DNA of 8,261 nt. It comes from Candidatus Methylomirabilota bacterium. GTDB lineage: Bacteria > Methylomirabilota > Methylomirabilia > Methylomirabilales > CSP1-5. Positions 1 to 6,661 of this stretch are shown here, piece after piece. The notes beneath the pieces were generated by a model that worked only from the letters and a program-made list of their open reading frames with translations, was not told where the DNA came from and did no database searches. Where the stretch lies: the NCBI GenBank assembly GCA_023249165.1, contig JAHFDE010000092.1, positions 1 through 8,261 on the forward strand, written 5' to 3'. Position 1 is the stretch's first letter; every line of letters starts with the position of its first letter. The position numbers and the translations under genes were made by a program.

Positions 1-39
1 CTCGCCGGGGAGCCTCTCTGTCGGAACACCGACGATCAT
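1..39 (-). CDS. Start of a PntA / alanine dehydrogenase-like protein (partial, runs off the left edge)
   Basis: Thirteen codons are visible, beginning at an ATG at 39-37 and reading MIVGVPTERLPGE before the window ends. The pattern (hydrophobic-xGVPxExxPGE) is the N-terminal signature shared by the alpha subunit of NAD(P) transhydrogenase and by alanine dehydrogenase; the RLPGE part resembles the transhydrogenase alpha (PntA) type more than the alanine dehydrogenase type. A purine-rich AGGGA lies about 5 bases before the ATG, a plausible ribosome binding site, which supports this start. It is separated from the end of the upstream operon by about 215 bases, so it may have its own promoter or be read through from the operon. 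If it is PntA, the membrane-bound enzyme would exchange hydride between NADH and NADP+. Only the first 13 residues support this call, so the family is likely but the exact product is open. Confidence 0.55.
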   Translation of the reverse strand, partial: MIVGVPTERLPGE

Positions 40-69
40 GAGATCCCTGTGGGTGTGTGATTGGCGCCA

Positions 70-167
70 CCGGGACACCGGCATCCCGGAGCGGTCCTGT
101 GCACCCTAACATTTCACATCGGTCGGAGCAAGAACGGCCCGTCCGGATGATGGCCGCCCGAGCCGTT
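70..167 (-). other. Two GC-rich inverted repeats in the gap between the operon and the left-edge gene
   Basis: Two potential hairpins sit here. One has perfect 6-bp arms, CCGGGA at 70-75 and TCCCGG at 84-89, with an 8-base loop. The other has arms AACGGC at 133-138 and GCCGTT at 162-167 with a 23-base GC-rich loop. Read on the minus strand, the second is followed by CTTGCTCC, which is not a real T-run, so it is at best a weak or Rho-assisted terminator for the operon. The first lies in the likely leader of the left-edge gene. No convincing promoter was seen in this gap. Confidence 0.25.
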
Positions 168-186
168 GCTCACACTGGCGGTCAAG

Positions 187-255
187 CTAGGCGACAGCGC
201 CGGCATCGCGCAGCTCGCCGATCTGGGCATGATCAAGGCCGAGCCAGAGCAGGAC
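187..255 (-). pseudogene. C-terminal scrap of a CaiB/BaiF-type CoA-transferase
   Basis: Immediately after the TAG of the enoyl-CoA hydratase-like gene, the same reading frame stays open for 22 codons to a second TAG at 189-187. The translated tail contains LGLDHAQIGELRDAGAVA. This closely resembles the usual last residues of CaiB/BaiF (type III) CoA-transferases, which typically end in a pattern like LG-x5-I-x2-LR-x2-G-[VA]. No start codon with a ribosome binding site is present, and the residues before it belong to an intact hydratase-family protein, so only the tail of the transferase survives. The simplest reading is a recombination scar: a CoA-transferase gene once ended here and its body was replaced or deleted up to the hydratase stop codon. 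The match is by eye to a short motif, so chance similarity cannot be excluded. Confidence 0.5.
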
Positions 256-1044
256 CTATCGCCCACGAAACTCGGGTTTGCGCTTTTCGAGAAACGCCCG
301 GCGGCCCTCCTGAAAATCATCCGTATCGAAGCAGGCAAACGGAAGTTTGGCCTCTTCAGCAGTGAGGCCGCCGAGGTCGGGCATCCGAAGGACCGTCTCC
401 ATGATCTCCTTATGCCAACGATGACTGAGCGGCGCGTAGGCGGCGATCTCAGCGGCAACCTGGTTGGTGACCCGCTCGATTTCGGCGAGCGGGACGAGGC
501 GCGAGATCAACCCGATGCGCAGCGCCTCGTCTGCTTCGACCAGACGTGCCGTGAGCACCATGTCCATGGCTGGGCCGGGTCCCACGAGGCGGACCAGCCG
601 CGACATCTCCCAGTGCGGCATGACGATGCCCAATTTGGCGGTGGGCATGCCGAACCGGCTGTTGTCGGCGGCGATCCTGAGATCAGTCGAGATGGCCAGC
701 TCGAGCCCGCCCCCTACACAAAAGCCAGCAACCATGGCGATCGTTGGTTTGGGGAGATTGGCGACGTCCCTGAGGGCCTCCTCAACCGCTGCGTGATACT
801 TGATGGCTAATGCTGAGTTTCTCCGTGTCTCCTCGAACTCGGCGATGTCGGCTCCGGCGGAAAAGGCCTGAGTCCCGGCACCACGGAGAATGACTACGCG
901 CACCTCATGGCTGGCCTTCAGCTTGGCCATCAATGCGGCAAGCTGCTGCCACATTTCGTAGGTGACGGCGTTGCGCTGGGCCGGCCGATTGATGGTGATG
1001 GTGGCCACACCGCCCTTGACTTCCCGCAGCAGTTCCTGGCTCAT
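256..1044 (-). CDS. Enoyl-CoA hydratase/isomerase family protein (crotonase fold)
   Basis: Complete crotonase-superfamily protein of 262 residues, a usual length. Visible landmarks are the first oxyanion-hole strand FSAGADIAEF (about residues 61-70) and the second oxyanion segment GGGLELA (111-117), followed by the TDLRIAADNSRFGMP stretch. Glu115 aligns with one catalytic glutamate of classical hydratase (Glu144 of the rat mitochondrial enzyme). The second catalytic glutamate, normally in a PE-x-x-LG motif, is Thr135 here (MPTAKLG), and the following PGxGG segment is replaced by MPHWEMS. A standard two-glutamate water addition is therefore doubtful; isomerase, hydrolase or another crotonase-type reaction on a CoA ester is equally possible. 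The start is supported by AGGAGG 9 bases upstream of the ATG. It is the last gene of the operon, 46 bases after the flavoprotein gene. A soluble cytoplasmic enzyme is expected. The family call is secure; the substrate is unknown. Confidence 0.9.
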   Translation of the reverse strand: MSQELLREVKGGVATITINRPAQRNAVTYEMWQQLAALMAKLKASHEVRVVILRGAGTQAFSAGADIAEFEETRRNSALAIKYHAAVEEALRDVANLPKPTIAMVAGFCVGGGLELAISTDLRIAADNSRFGMPTAKLGIVMPHWEMSRLVRLVGPGPAMDMVLTARLVEADEALRIGLISRLVPLAEIERVTNQVAAEIAAYAPLSHRWHKEIMETVLRMPDLGGLTAEEAKLPFACFDTDDFQEGRRAFLEKRKPEFRGR

Positions 1045-1090
1045 CCCCGGATCCCTCCTGACACGTCGTGGTCATTCATACCGCACACGA

Positions 1091-3985
1091 TCAGCGACGA
1101 GCGGCCTCGAGGGCTTCCGACAAGATTTCTGCCGGATGGCGCGCGCGGCGGCCGGTCCCGTGTAAAATCTGCTGTCGGCAGGAGACCCCCGAGGCAACGA
1201 CCTCTGTGTCAAGCCCCGCCTGCTCCACGGCGGGGAACAGTCGCTGCCGGCCGATGGCGACCGAGAGGTCGTAGTGCTCTCGCTCAAAGCCGAAGGAGCC
1301 CGCCATCCCGCAGCAGCCGGCATCGATCTCCTGCACGCTGAGACCTGGAATCAGGCGCAGGGCCTCGAGCGTCGGACGAGTCCCCACCAATGCCTTCTGA
1401 TGGCAGTGGCCGTGGACGAGGACGCGCCGCTCGGTCGGCCGAAAGGCGCCTGCACAATCCCCCCGCCGGCCGACGAGAAATTCCTCCAGCAGGAAGCTCT
1501 GCCGCGCCACCGCCTCGGCTTCCGGCCCCTCGGCGAGCTCCGGGACCTCATCCCGCAGAGTCAACAGGCAACTCGGCTCGCACCCCACGATGGGGATCCC
1601 GGATCTCACATACTGAGACAACCGCTCGACCGTCGCCCGGGCGCACCGCGCCGCCTCGTGCAGGAGGCCCTTGGAGATCAAGGTCCGGCCGCAGCAGCCG
1701 GCCTCCGCCAGGATCACCTGATACCCCAACCCCTCCAGGAGCCGCGTGGCCGCCATCCCCACCTCGGGATAGTGATAATTCATGAAGGTATCGGGGAAGA
1801 GCGCAACCGACCCCCTGGTCGGCAGCGGCGAGCCACCCCGCTTGAGGAACCATTGGGTGAAGCTCTGAGGGGCAAAGGAGGGCAACGGACGCCGCCGCTC
1901 GATGCCCACGAGATGATGGAGGACCCACCGGGCCGCGGGGATTGCCGTCGCCCAATTCGACAGCGGGGCAAGCCGGCCCCCCCACTTCCCCAGCCTTGCG
2001 GCATGGGCAAAGAGCCGCGCGCGGAGGGGGATGCCGTTCTTCTCATAATACCGGGCGAGAAACTCTGCCTTGAGCTTGGCCATATCGACGCTCGTGGGGC
2101 ACTCGGCTTTGCAGGCCTTGCACTCGAGGCAGAGATCGAGCGCCCCGTAGAGCTCCGGCCCGCTCAGGGCCTCGGGCGGGAACTCCCCCGAGAGGGCGGC
2201 CCGGAGGAGATTGGCGCGCCCGCGGGTCGTGTGTTCCTCCTCGCGCGTGACCATGTAGGAGGGGCACATGGTCCCGTGTACCTTGCGGCAGTTCCCCACC
2301 CCCGAGCACCGTTCGACCGCGGCGGCGAAGCCCCCCTCGTCGCCGAAGCGGTGGTGGGTCGTGACGGGGGCCGCCCGATACCCAGGGCCGTAGCGCAGGC
2401 GCCCGTTGACCTGTGACGGATCGTCGCTGACGATCTTGCCCGGATTGAGGATCCCGCGCGGGTCGAGGAGCGTCTTGACCTCCCGGAAGGCCTGCTCCAG
2501 ACCACCGTACTGCCCCGTGATATACGGGGTCCGCGCCAGCCCGTCGCCGTGCTCGGCGCTGATGGTCCCCTTGAGATCCCACACGACCGTGTACGCCTCG
2601 TCGGCGATGGTCCGGATCAGACCCACGTCCCGCGGTTCCTTCGGGTCGAGGAAGGGCAGGATGTGGAGGTTGCCGTCCCCGGCATGGCCATAGATGCCGG
2701 CCTTCACGCCGTGCTTCTCTAGGAGCGCGCGCATCCGACCGATGAAGTCGGGCAACCGGGTCGGATGCACAGCGGCGTCTTCGATGAAGGCGAGCGGCTT
2801 GCGGGGGCCTTTCACCTTGTTGGCGACCGCGCCGGCGACCTTCCGGATGGCGACGATCCTCGCCTGGTCGCTGGGATCGGTCGCGAGGAGCATGCCGGTG
2901 GCGAGCCGGCTCTCCTCGAGCAGCCGTCGGCGCGTCGCCGCCATCCGTTCCTCCACCTCCTCCGGACGCTCCCCCTCGTGTTCGAGGATCAGGATCGCCT
3001 CGATCCCCTCCGGCAGGAAGGGACGGAGTTCCGGGTTCGCCTCGCGGCTGAAATCGAGGAGCTGCCGCTCGATGACTTCGATCATGCTCGGCTGCAGCTC
3101 CCGGAGGAGGACCACCGCCTCTCCCATCCTCTCGAGGGCGTCGAAGGTGAGGAGCGCGATCGTCCGGTGCCTGGGATGATCCAGGATCCGGAAGGTCGCC
3201 TCGGTGAAGATCCCCAACGTCCCCTCCGATCCGGTAAAAAGCTGGCCGAGGTCGATCATTCCGTCCTGAACGACCCGCCAGAGGTTGTACCCGCAGTTGT
3301 TGTTGGTCACCTCCGGGGCCTTCGCCTTCAATTGATCGCCGTAGCGGTTCAGGATGTCGAGGAGGCGTGCGTAGATCGGGCCCTGGACCGGGTCCGTGAG
3401 CAGCGCCGCGAGGCGGGGGCCGTTCTGGTCCACGGGCTCGGTCCGGACCACCTCCCCGCTCGCCAGGACGACCTCCAGGGACTCCAGGTAATCGCGCGTC
3501 GTGCCGTACTTGACCGAGTGGGCTCCTTTGCCGTTGGTCGCCAGCATCCCGCCAAGGGCACAGACGTCGCCGCTCGACGGGTCGGGAGGGAAATACTTGT
3601 TGTGCGCCTTGAGCGCCGTCGTGAGCGCCGTGAGCGTGCAGCCGGGCTCGACCCGCACCCGACCTTTGGCCGGGTCGAGCGCCAGAATCCGGTGCATGTA
3701 CCGCGTGAAATCCAGGACGATCCCGGTGCCGAGCTCCTGCCCGCACCGGCTCGATCCGCCTCCACGGGGAATCACGGGGATGCCGCGGTCGGCGGCGTAG
3801 CGCACGGTCGCGACCACATCCTCGCGGCTCTTGGGAAAGACGACGCCGAGCGGCGTGATCCGATACATGCAGGCCCCGGTGCTGTAGAGCACCCGCGTCA
3901 CCTCATCGAAGCGCACGTCTCCCCGGATGAGGGATCGGAGGTCGGCGGCCACGGCCTGGAGTTTCGCGGCAAACGCGTCGCTCAT
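1091..3985 (-). CDS. Fused FAD-linked 2-hydroxyacid dehydrogenase with [4Fe-4S] and CCG domains (YdiJ/GlcD-GlcF/Dld type)
   Basis: A 964-residue multidomain redox protein. Residues about 40-265 form a PCMH-type FAD-binding domain (RGGGSSRCGQ at 74-83, LGGMLATNGKG at 144-154, GSEGTLG at 252-258). Residues about 270-520 are the FAD-linked oxidase C-terminal domain, with the substrate/metal-site motifs YGHAGDGNLH (432-441) and SAEHGDG (476-482) and the closing LDPRGILNPGK. An iron-sulfur part follows: Cys560, Cys566 and Cys574 in one block, then CxxCxxCxxxCP at 619-630. The C-terminus carries two CCG modules as in GlcF and heterodisulfide reductase (EAGCCG at 762-767, DAGCCG at 888-893, with partner Cys806, Cys861 and Cys936). 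This equals a GlcD-GlcF fusion, of the same architecture as E. coli YdiJ. The family oxidises D-2-hydroxyacids (lactate, glycolate, 2-hydroxyglutarate) to 2-oxoacids and passes electrons onward through the clusters. It starts 4 bases after the gamma-subunit stop, so translation is probably coupled. The substrate cannot be read from the sequence. Confidence 0.92.
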   Translation of the reverse strand: MSDAFAAKLQAVAADLRSLIRGDVRFDEVTRVLYSTGACMYRITPLGVVFPKSREDVVATVRYAADRGIPVIPRGGGSSRCGQELGTGIVLDFTRYMHRILALDPAKGRVRVEPGCTLTALTTALKAHNKYFPPDPSSGDVCALGGMLATNGKGAHSVKYGTTRDYLESLEVVLASGEVVRTEPVDQNGPRLAALLTDPVQGPIYARLLDILNRYGDQLKAKAPEVTNNNCGYNLWRVVQDGMIDLGQLFTGSEGTLGIFTEATFRILDHPRHRTIALLTFDALERMGEAVVLLRELQPSMIEVIERQLLDFSREANPELRPFLPEGIEAILILEHEGERPEEVEERMAATRRRLLEESRLATGMLLATDPSDQARIVAIRKVAGAVANKVKGPRKPLAFIEDAAVHPTRLPDFIGRMRALLEKHGVKAGIYGHAGDGNLHILPFLDPKEPRDVGLIRTIADEAYTVVWDLKGTISAEHGDGLARTPYITGQYGGLEQAFREVKTLLDPRGILNPGKIVSDDPSQVNGRLRYGPGYRAAPVTTHHRFGDEGGFAAAVERCSGVGNCRKVHGTMCPSYMVTREEEHTTRGRANLLRAALSGEFPPEALSGPELYGALDLCLECKACKAECPTSVDMAKLKAEFLARYYEKNGIPLRARLFAHAARLGKWGGRLAPLSNWATAIPAARWVLHHLVGIERRRPLPSFAPQSFTQWFLKRGGSPLPTRGSVALFPDTFMNYHYPEVGMAATRLLEGLGYQVILAEAGCCGRTLISKGLLHEAARCARATVERLSQYVRSGIPIVGCEPSCLLTLRDEVPELAEGPEAEAVARQSFLLEEFLVGRRGDCAGAFRPTERRVLVHGHCHQKALVGTRPTLEALRLIPGLSVQEIDAGCCGMAGSFGFEREHYDLSVAIGRQRLFPAVEQAGLDTEVVASGVSCRQQILHGTGRRARHPAEILSEALEAARR

Positions 3986-3989
3986 GACT

Positions 3990-4541
3990 TCACCGTTTGG
4001 ATTCCGCGACCGCCTGGGCGGCCGCCTCGAGAGCCCGGAGGGCCTGCTGTCGTGCGCGACCCGACGTCTCTGCCTGGACCACCGCCGCGAGTGCCTTCTG
4101 GCTGACGACGCCCGAGAGAGCCACCGTCGCAGCCGCCATCGGTAGCGCCAGGTCGGTGGCGAATCGCCGGGCGATCGCGTCGAGATCGGCGATCGCGGTC
4201 CGGGCCCGGCCTTTCAGGGAGACCGGCGACGCGCCGTTGACCAGCACGACTCCGGTCTCTTTGAGCCCGGCGGTGACATCGATCGCCGTGAGGATGCTCG
4301 CATCCGTCACAGCTACCAGATCCAGGACGTACTCCTGGGAATAGCTCTCGATCGGCTCGGTGGCCACCCGCAGGTGCGCCGCCTCGGGGACGTAGCCCCG
4401 GAGGAAGAGCCAGGGTGGCCGGAACTGGACCTGCTTCCCCTCACGGAGCGCCGCCATCGCCAGCAGGCGTGCGGCGCCGACGAAGGGGGCCGTGTGATCG
4501 TAGCGGGGAAGCCGGCGGCCGTGGAAGCGGAACTCCTTCAC
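3990..4541 (-). CDS. 2-oxoacid:acceptor oxidoreductase gamma subunit, divergent (PorG-like)
   Basis: The start is taken as the GTG at 4541-4539, which overlaps the beta-subunit stop as GTGA and has GGAGG 8 bases upstream. This gives 183 residues, the normal size of a PorG subunit; the open frame extends further upstream, but only as a shadow of the beta gene. The protein opens KEFRFHGR, as gamma subunits do, then AARLLAMAALREGKQVQ matches the usual AAELLAxAAxEEGKYVQ helix and strand. A later PMAAATVALSGVVSQKAL matches the usual NTxMLGAxxxxTGxVxxEAL region. The diagnostic GRGGQG loop is replaced by GRRLPRYDHT, and the FPxYGxERRGAP segment by FRPPWLFLRGYVPEA. The neighbouring frames do not restore the motif, so it is divergence rather than a frameshift. 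In the enzyme complex the gamma domain helps form the coenzyme A side of the active site, so acceptor handling may be altered. Sitting between the beta and flavoprotein genes, it is surely part of the complex or its remnant. Confidence 0.8.
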   Translation of the reverse strand: MKEFRFHGRRLPRYDHTAPFVGAARLLAMAALREGKQVQFRPPWLFLRGYVPEAAHLRVATEPIESYSQEYVLDLVAVTDASILTAIDVTAGLKETGVVLVNGASPVSLKGRARTAIADLDAIARRFATDLALPMAAATVALSGVVSQKALAAVVQAETSGRARQQALRALEAAAQAVAESKR

Positions 4542-5419
4542 GGGGTGGCCCTCCAGCTTTCGTCGACACGCTTCTGGAGGCTTTGCGCCTCGCGGCGACT
4601 GAGATGCGCGAACCGCCGCTGGAGCGCGAGATATTCGCGCACCGGCCGGCGCCGCTTCGGGCGGTAGGTGATCTTCATCCGCCCGTCCGTGATCTCGTAG
4701 AGCATCCACATCCCTGTCTCGACGGCCGCCCGCGTGACCTCGATGGTCTGGTTGTGGGGATAGCCCCAGGCGATGGGACACGGGCTGAGCACGTGCAGAT
4801 AGCGAAATCCTCGGACGCGGGCGGCGCGCTTGAGCTTCGCCCGGTAGTCCGCAAGGTGCGAGACCGCGGCCGTCGCGACGTAGGGCACGCCGTGCGCGGC
4901 CATGATGCGCGGGGCATCTTTCTTCAGGGTGGGAACGCCCCCCGGCGTGGTCGGCGTGAGGGCTCTCGCCGGCGAGCTGGAGGTGGCCTGGCCCTGCGTG
5001 TTCATTGCGACTTCGTTGTCGTAGCAGATGTACAGGATGTTTTCGTTTCGACTCGCGGCCCCCGACAGGGCCTGGAAGCCGATGTCGAGTGTCCCGGAGT
5101 CCCCGGCAAAGCAGACGACCTGCACGTCCCGCATGCCGCGCGCATCATAGGCGTGCCGCAGCCCGGTCGCCGCCGCCGGCGCGCTTTCGAAGATCCAGTG
5201 GACGAAGGGGACTGCCCACGACGCGTTGGTATAGGACAGGCTGAAGGTGGCCGCGCAGCTCGCCGGGCATATCACGGCCATCTTCGGCCCGAGCAGATCG
5301 GCCAACAGATCGGCCGCTGGGAGGGCTCCACAGCCCTCGCAAGCGGTCCCTTTCATCACCGGCGGCAGGCTGAAGCGCCGCGAGCGGGGGATCGTCGGCA
5401 GCGGTGTGGGTCGGCCCAT
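4538..5419 (-). CDS. porB: 2-oxoacid:ferredoxin oxidoreductase beta subunit (TPP and proximal [4Fe-4S] binding)
   Basis: A 293-residue beta subunit of the PorB type, which carries thiamine diphosphate and the proximal iron-sulfur cluster of the complex. The four expected cluster cysteines are present: CEGC (Cys27, Cys30), Cys55 in the stretch that normally reads ATGC, and Cys213 in LSPCP. The TPP/Mg site is seen as GDSGTLDIGFQALSGA (106-121) followed by YDNEVAMNT (133-141). The third glycine of the classical GDG is Ser108 here, and the usual MNTGxQxS becomes MNTQGQATSSS. The ATG has AGGGAG about 8 bases upstream and lies 12 bases after the alpha gene. The end overlaps the gamma start by four bases, implying coupled translation. 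With alpha and gamma it would decarboxylate a 2-oxoacid to an acyl-CoA and reduce a ferredoxin. Family certain; pyruvate as substrate is likely by resemblance but not proven. Confidence 0.92.
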   Translation of the reverse strand: MGRPTPLPTIPRSRRFSLPPVMKGTACEGCGALPAADLLADLLGPKMAVICPASCAATFSLSYTNASWAVPFVHWIFESAPAAATGLRHAYDARGMRDVQVVCFAGDSGTLDIGFQALSGAASRNENILYICYDNEVAMNTQGQATSSSPARALTPTTPGGVPTLKKDAPRIMAAHGVPYVATAAVSHLADYRAKLKRAARVRGFRYLHVLSPCPIAWGYPHNQTIEVTRAAVETGMWMLYEITDGRMKITYRPKRRRPVREYLALQRRFAHLSRREAQSLQKRVDESWRATP

Positions 5420-5431
5420 GGCGGTCTCTCC

Positions 5432-6661
5432 CTATCCGGCCCGCGCCAGGGGGCGGGCTTGCGGCGACTCGTCGCGTAGGCGCGCCCGGTCGAGGCCGAG
5501 CCACTCGATGGCGTCGTCCCTCTTATCGAACGGCGGCTCTCCCTTGAGTGCCCGCCGCGCGACCTCCTTGAGCTGCCGGACGGTCACGTCCCGCCCGCCG
5601 AGGCCGGCGATAACGCCCACGACTCGGGGGGGGCCGGCAGTGCCGTAGAGCGCCGACCGAACCTCGTCGTACAGGACCCCGTGACTCCCGGCGGCGCAGT
5701 TCCGATCGATGGCGATAACCAGCTCGGCTTCTCCGAGCGCCTTCCGAATGGCCTCGGCCGGAAAGGGCCGGTAGGCGCGGACCCTGAGGAGGCCAACGGA
5801 GAGCCCCTCGGCCTTGAGCTCGCGCACCGCCCGGCGCGCCGTCTTGGCGATCGAGCCCATGGACACGATCACAGAGCGGCCCACGGGTTCGGGTGTCTCG
5901 ATCAGCCCCCGGGGGCGGCCGCCGAACGCCTCGGCATACGCCCTACCAACTTCGGGGATGACGGCGAGCGCCGCTTCCATCGCCTGATGTTCGACGAACT
6001 TAAACTCCGTATACCACTCGGGGGGCGTGGGCGGGTTCAGCGAGCGCGGCACTGCCGGGTCGAGCAATGCCTCAACGCGGACTCCGCCGAGAAATCGGTC
6101 CACCGTCCTGGCCTCCGGAACCATAACCCCCTCGGCGGTGTTCGAGTGGATGAAGGACTCGTAGCAGAGCATCCCGGGCAGGCGGACCCGCGGGTCCTCG
6201 CAGATCCTGAAGAGCTGAATGGTCGTCTCGAGGACCTCCTGCGCGTCCTCGCAGAAGAGCTGGAGCCAGCCGGCGCGGTTCACGGCCAGGGCATCATTGT
6301 GGTCCGCGTACCGGCTGTGGGGGACCGAAATGGCGCGATTGACCACCGCCATCACGACAGGGCAGCGGCTGCCCGAGGCCGTGTACAGGTGCTCGGCCAT
6401 GAAGAGGAGCCCTTGGGAATTGGTCGCCGTGAAGACCCGCGCCCCGCCGAGGGAGGCGCCCACGGCCGCGGCCATGGCGGCGTAGTCCGACTCCATGTTG
6501 ACGAATTCGGCCTTGAGCAAGCCTGTCTCGACATCCCGGGCGATGATCTCGAGCATGGGGGACTGGGGGGTAATGGGATAGGTGGGAATCACCTGAGGCT
6601 TCGACAAGCGGACCGCCCGGGCCGCCGCCTCGTTGCCGGTGAGGAGTTCTGCGCGGCTCAT
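5432..6661 (-). CDS. porA: 2-oxoacid:ferredoxin oxidoreductase alpha subunit (PorA-like)
   Basis: A 409-residue alpha subunit, full family length. The N-terminal pyrimidine-binding domain (about 15-240) shows YPITPQSP (28-35), which contains the conserved active-site threonine. It also has NMESDYAAM with Glu57 (the glutamate that activates the TPP ring), FTATNSQGLLFMAE (77-90), VVNR (106-109) and ADHND (119-123). The C-terminal transketolase-like domain (about 260-365) ends in IAGLGGRD. The segment ESFIHSNTAEGVMVPE resembles the DAFILxHTVExVxxP pattern of pyruvate-type enzymes. The loop before DHxD, usually INIW in pyruvate enzymes, is HSRY, so substrate preference may differ. The ATG overlaps the stop of the regulator gene as ATGA, with AGGAGG 11 bases upstream inside that gene, so it is read from the same message. 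It pairs with the beta and gamma genes downstream; no ferredoxin-like delta subunit follows. Confidence 0.93.
   Translation of the reverse strand: MSRAELLTGNEAAARAVRLSKPQVIPTYPITPQSPMLEIIARDVETGLLKAEFVNMESDYAAMAAAVGASLGGARVFTATNSQGLLFMAEHLYTASGSRCPVVMAVVNRAISVPHSRYADHNDALAVNRAGWLQLFCEDAQEVLETTIQLFRICEDPRVRLPGMLCYESFIHSNTAEGVMVPEARTVDRFLGGVRVEALLDPAVPRSLNPPTPPEWYTEFKFVEHQAMEAALAVIPEVGRAYAEAFGGRPRGLIETPEPVGRSVIVSMGSIAKTARRAVRELKAEGLSVGLLRVRAYRPFPAEAIRKALGEAELVIAIDRNCAAGSHGVLYDEVRSALYGTAGPPRVVGVIAGLGGRDVTVRQLKEVARRALKGEPPFDKRDDAIEWLGLDRARLRDESPQARPLARAG

Noticed and set aside
98..134. Possible minus-strand promoter for the left-edge gene (TTGCTC, 17 bases, TAGGGT)
   Set aside because: Only three of six matches in each box; no better than chance in this sequence.
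166..810. Plus-strand frame of 214 codons at the left
   Set aside because: Antisense to the hydratase-family gene, with no domain or ribosome binding site.
2043..3746. Minus-strand open frame (567 codons) in another frame of the flavoprotein gene
   Set aside because: Low-complexity Arg/Gly/Pro-rich translation wholly inside the motif-bearing gene on the same strand; a codon-bias shadow.
2765..4105. Long plus-strand open frame (446 codons) opposite the flavoprotein
   Set aside because: It is antisense to a full-length protein with many conserved motifs; its translation is Arg/Pro/Gly/His-rich with no recognisable domain, as expected for a shadow in high-GC DNA.
4542..4781. Upstream extension of the gamma subunit by 80 residues
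   Set aside because: It lies entirely over the beta-subunit gene and its translation is an Arg/Pro-rich shadow; the GTG at 4541 gives the normal family length and start.
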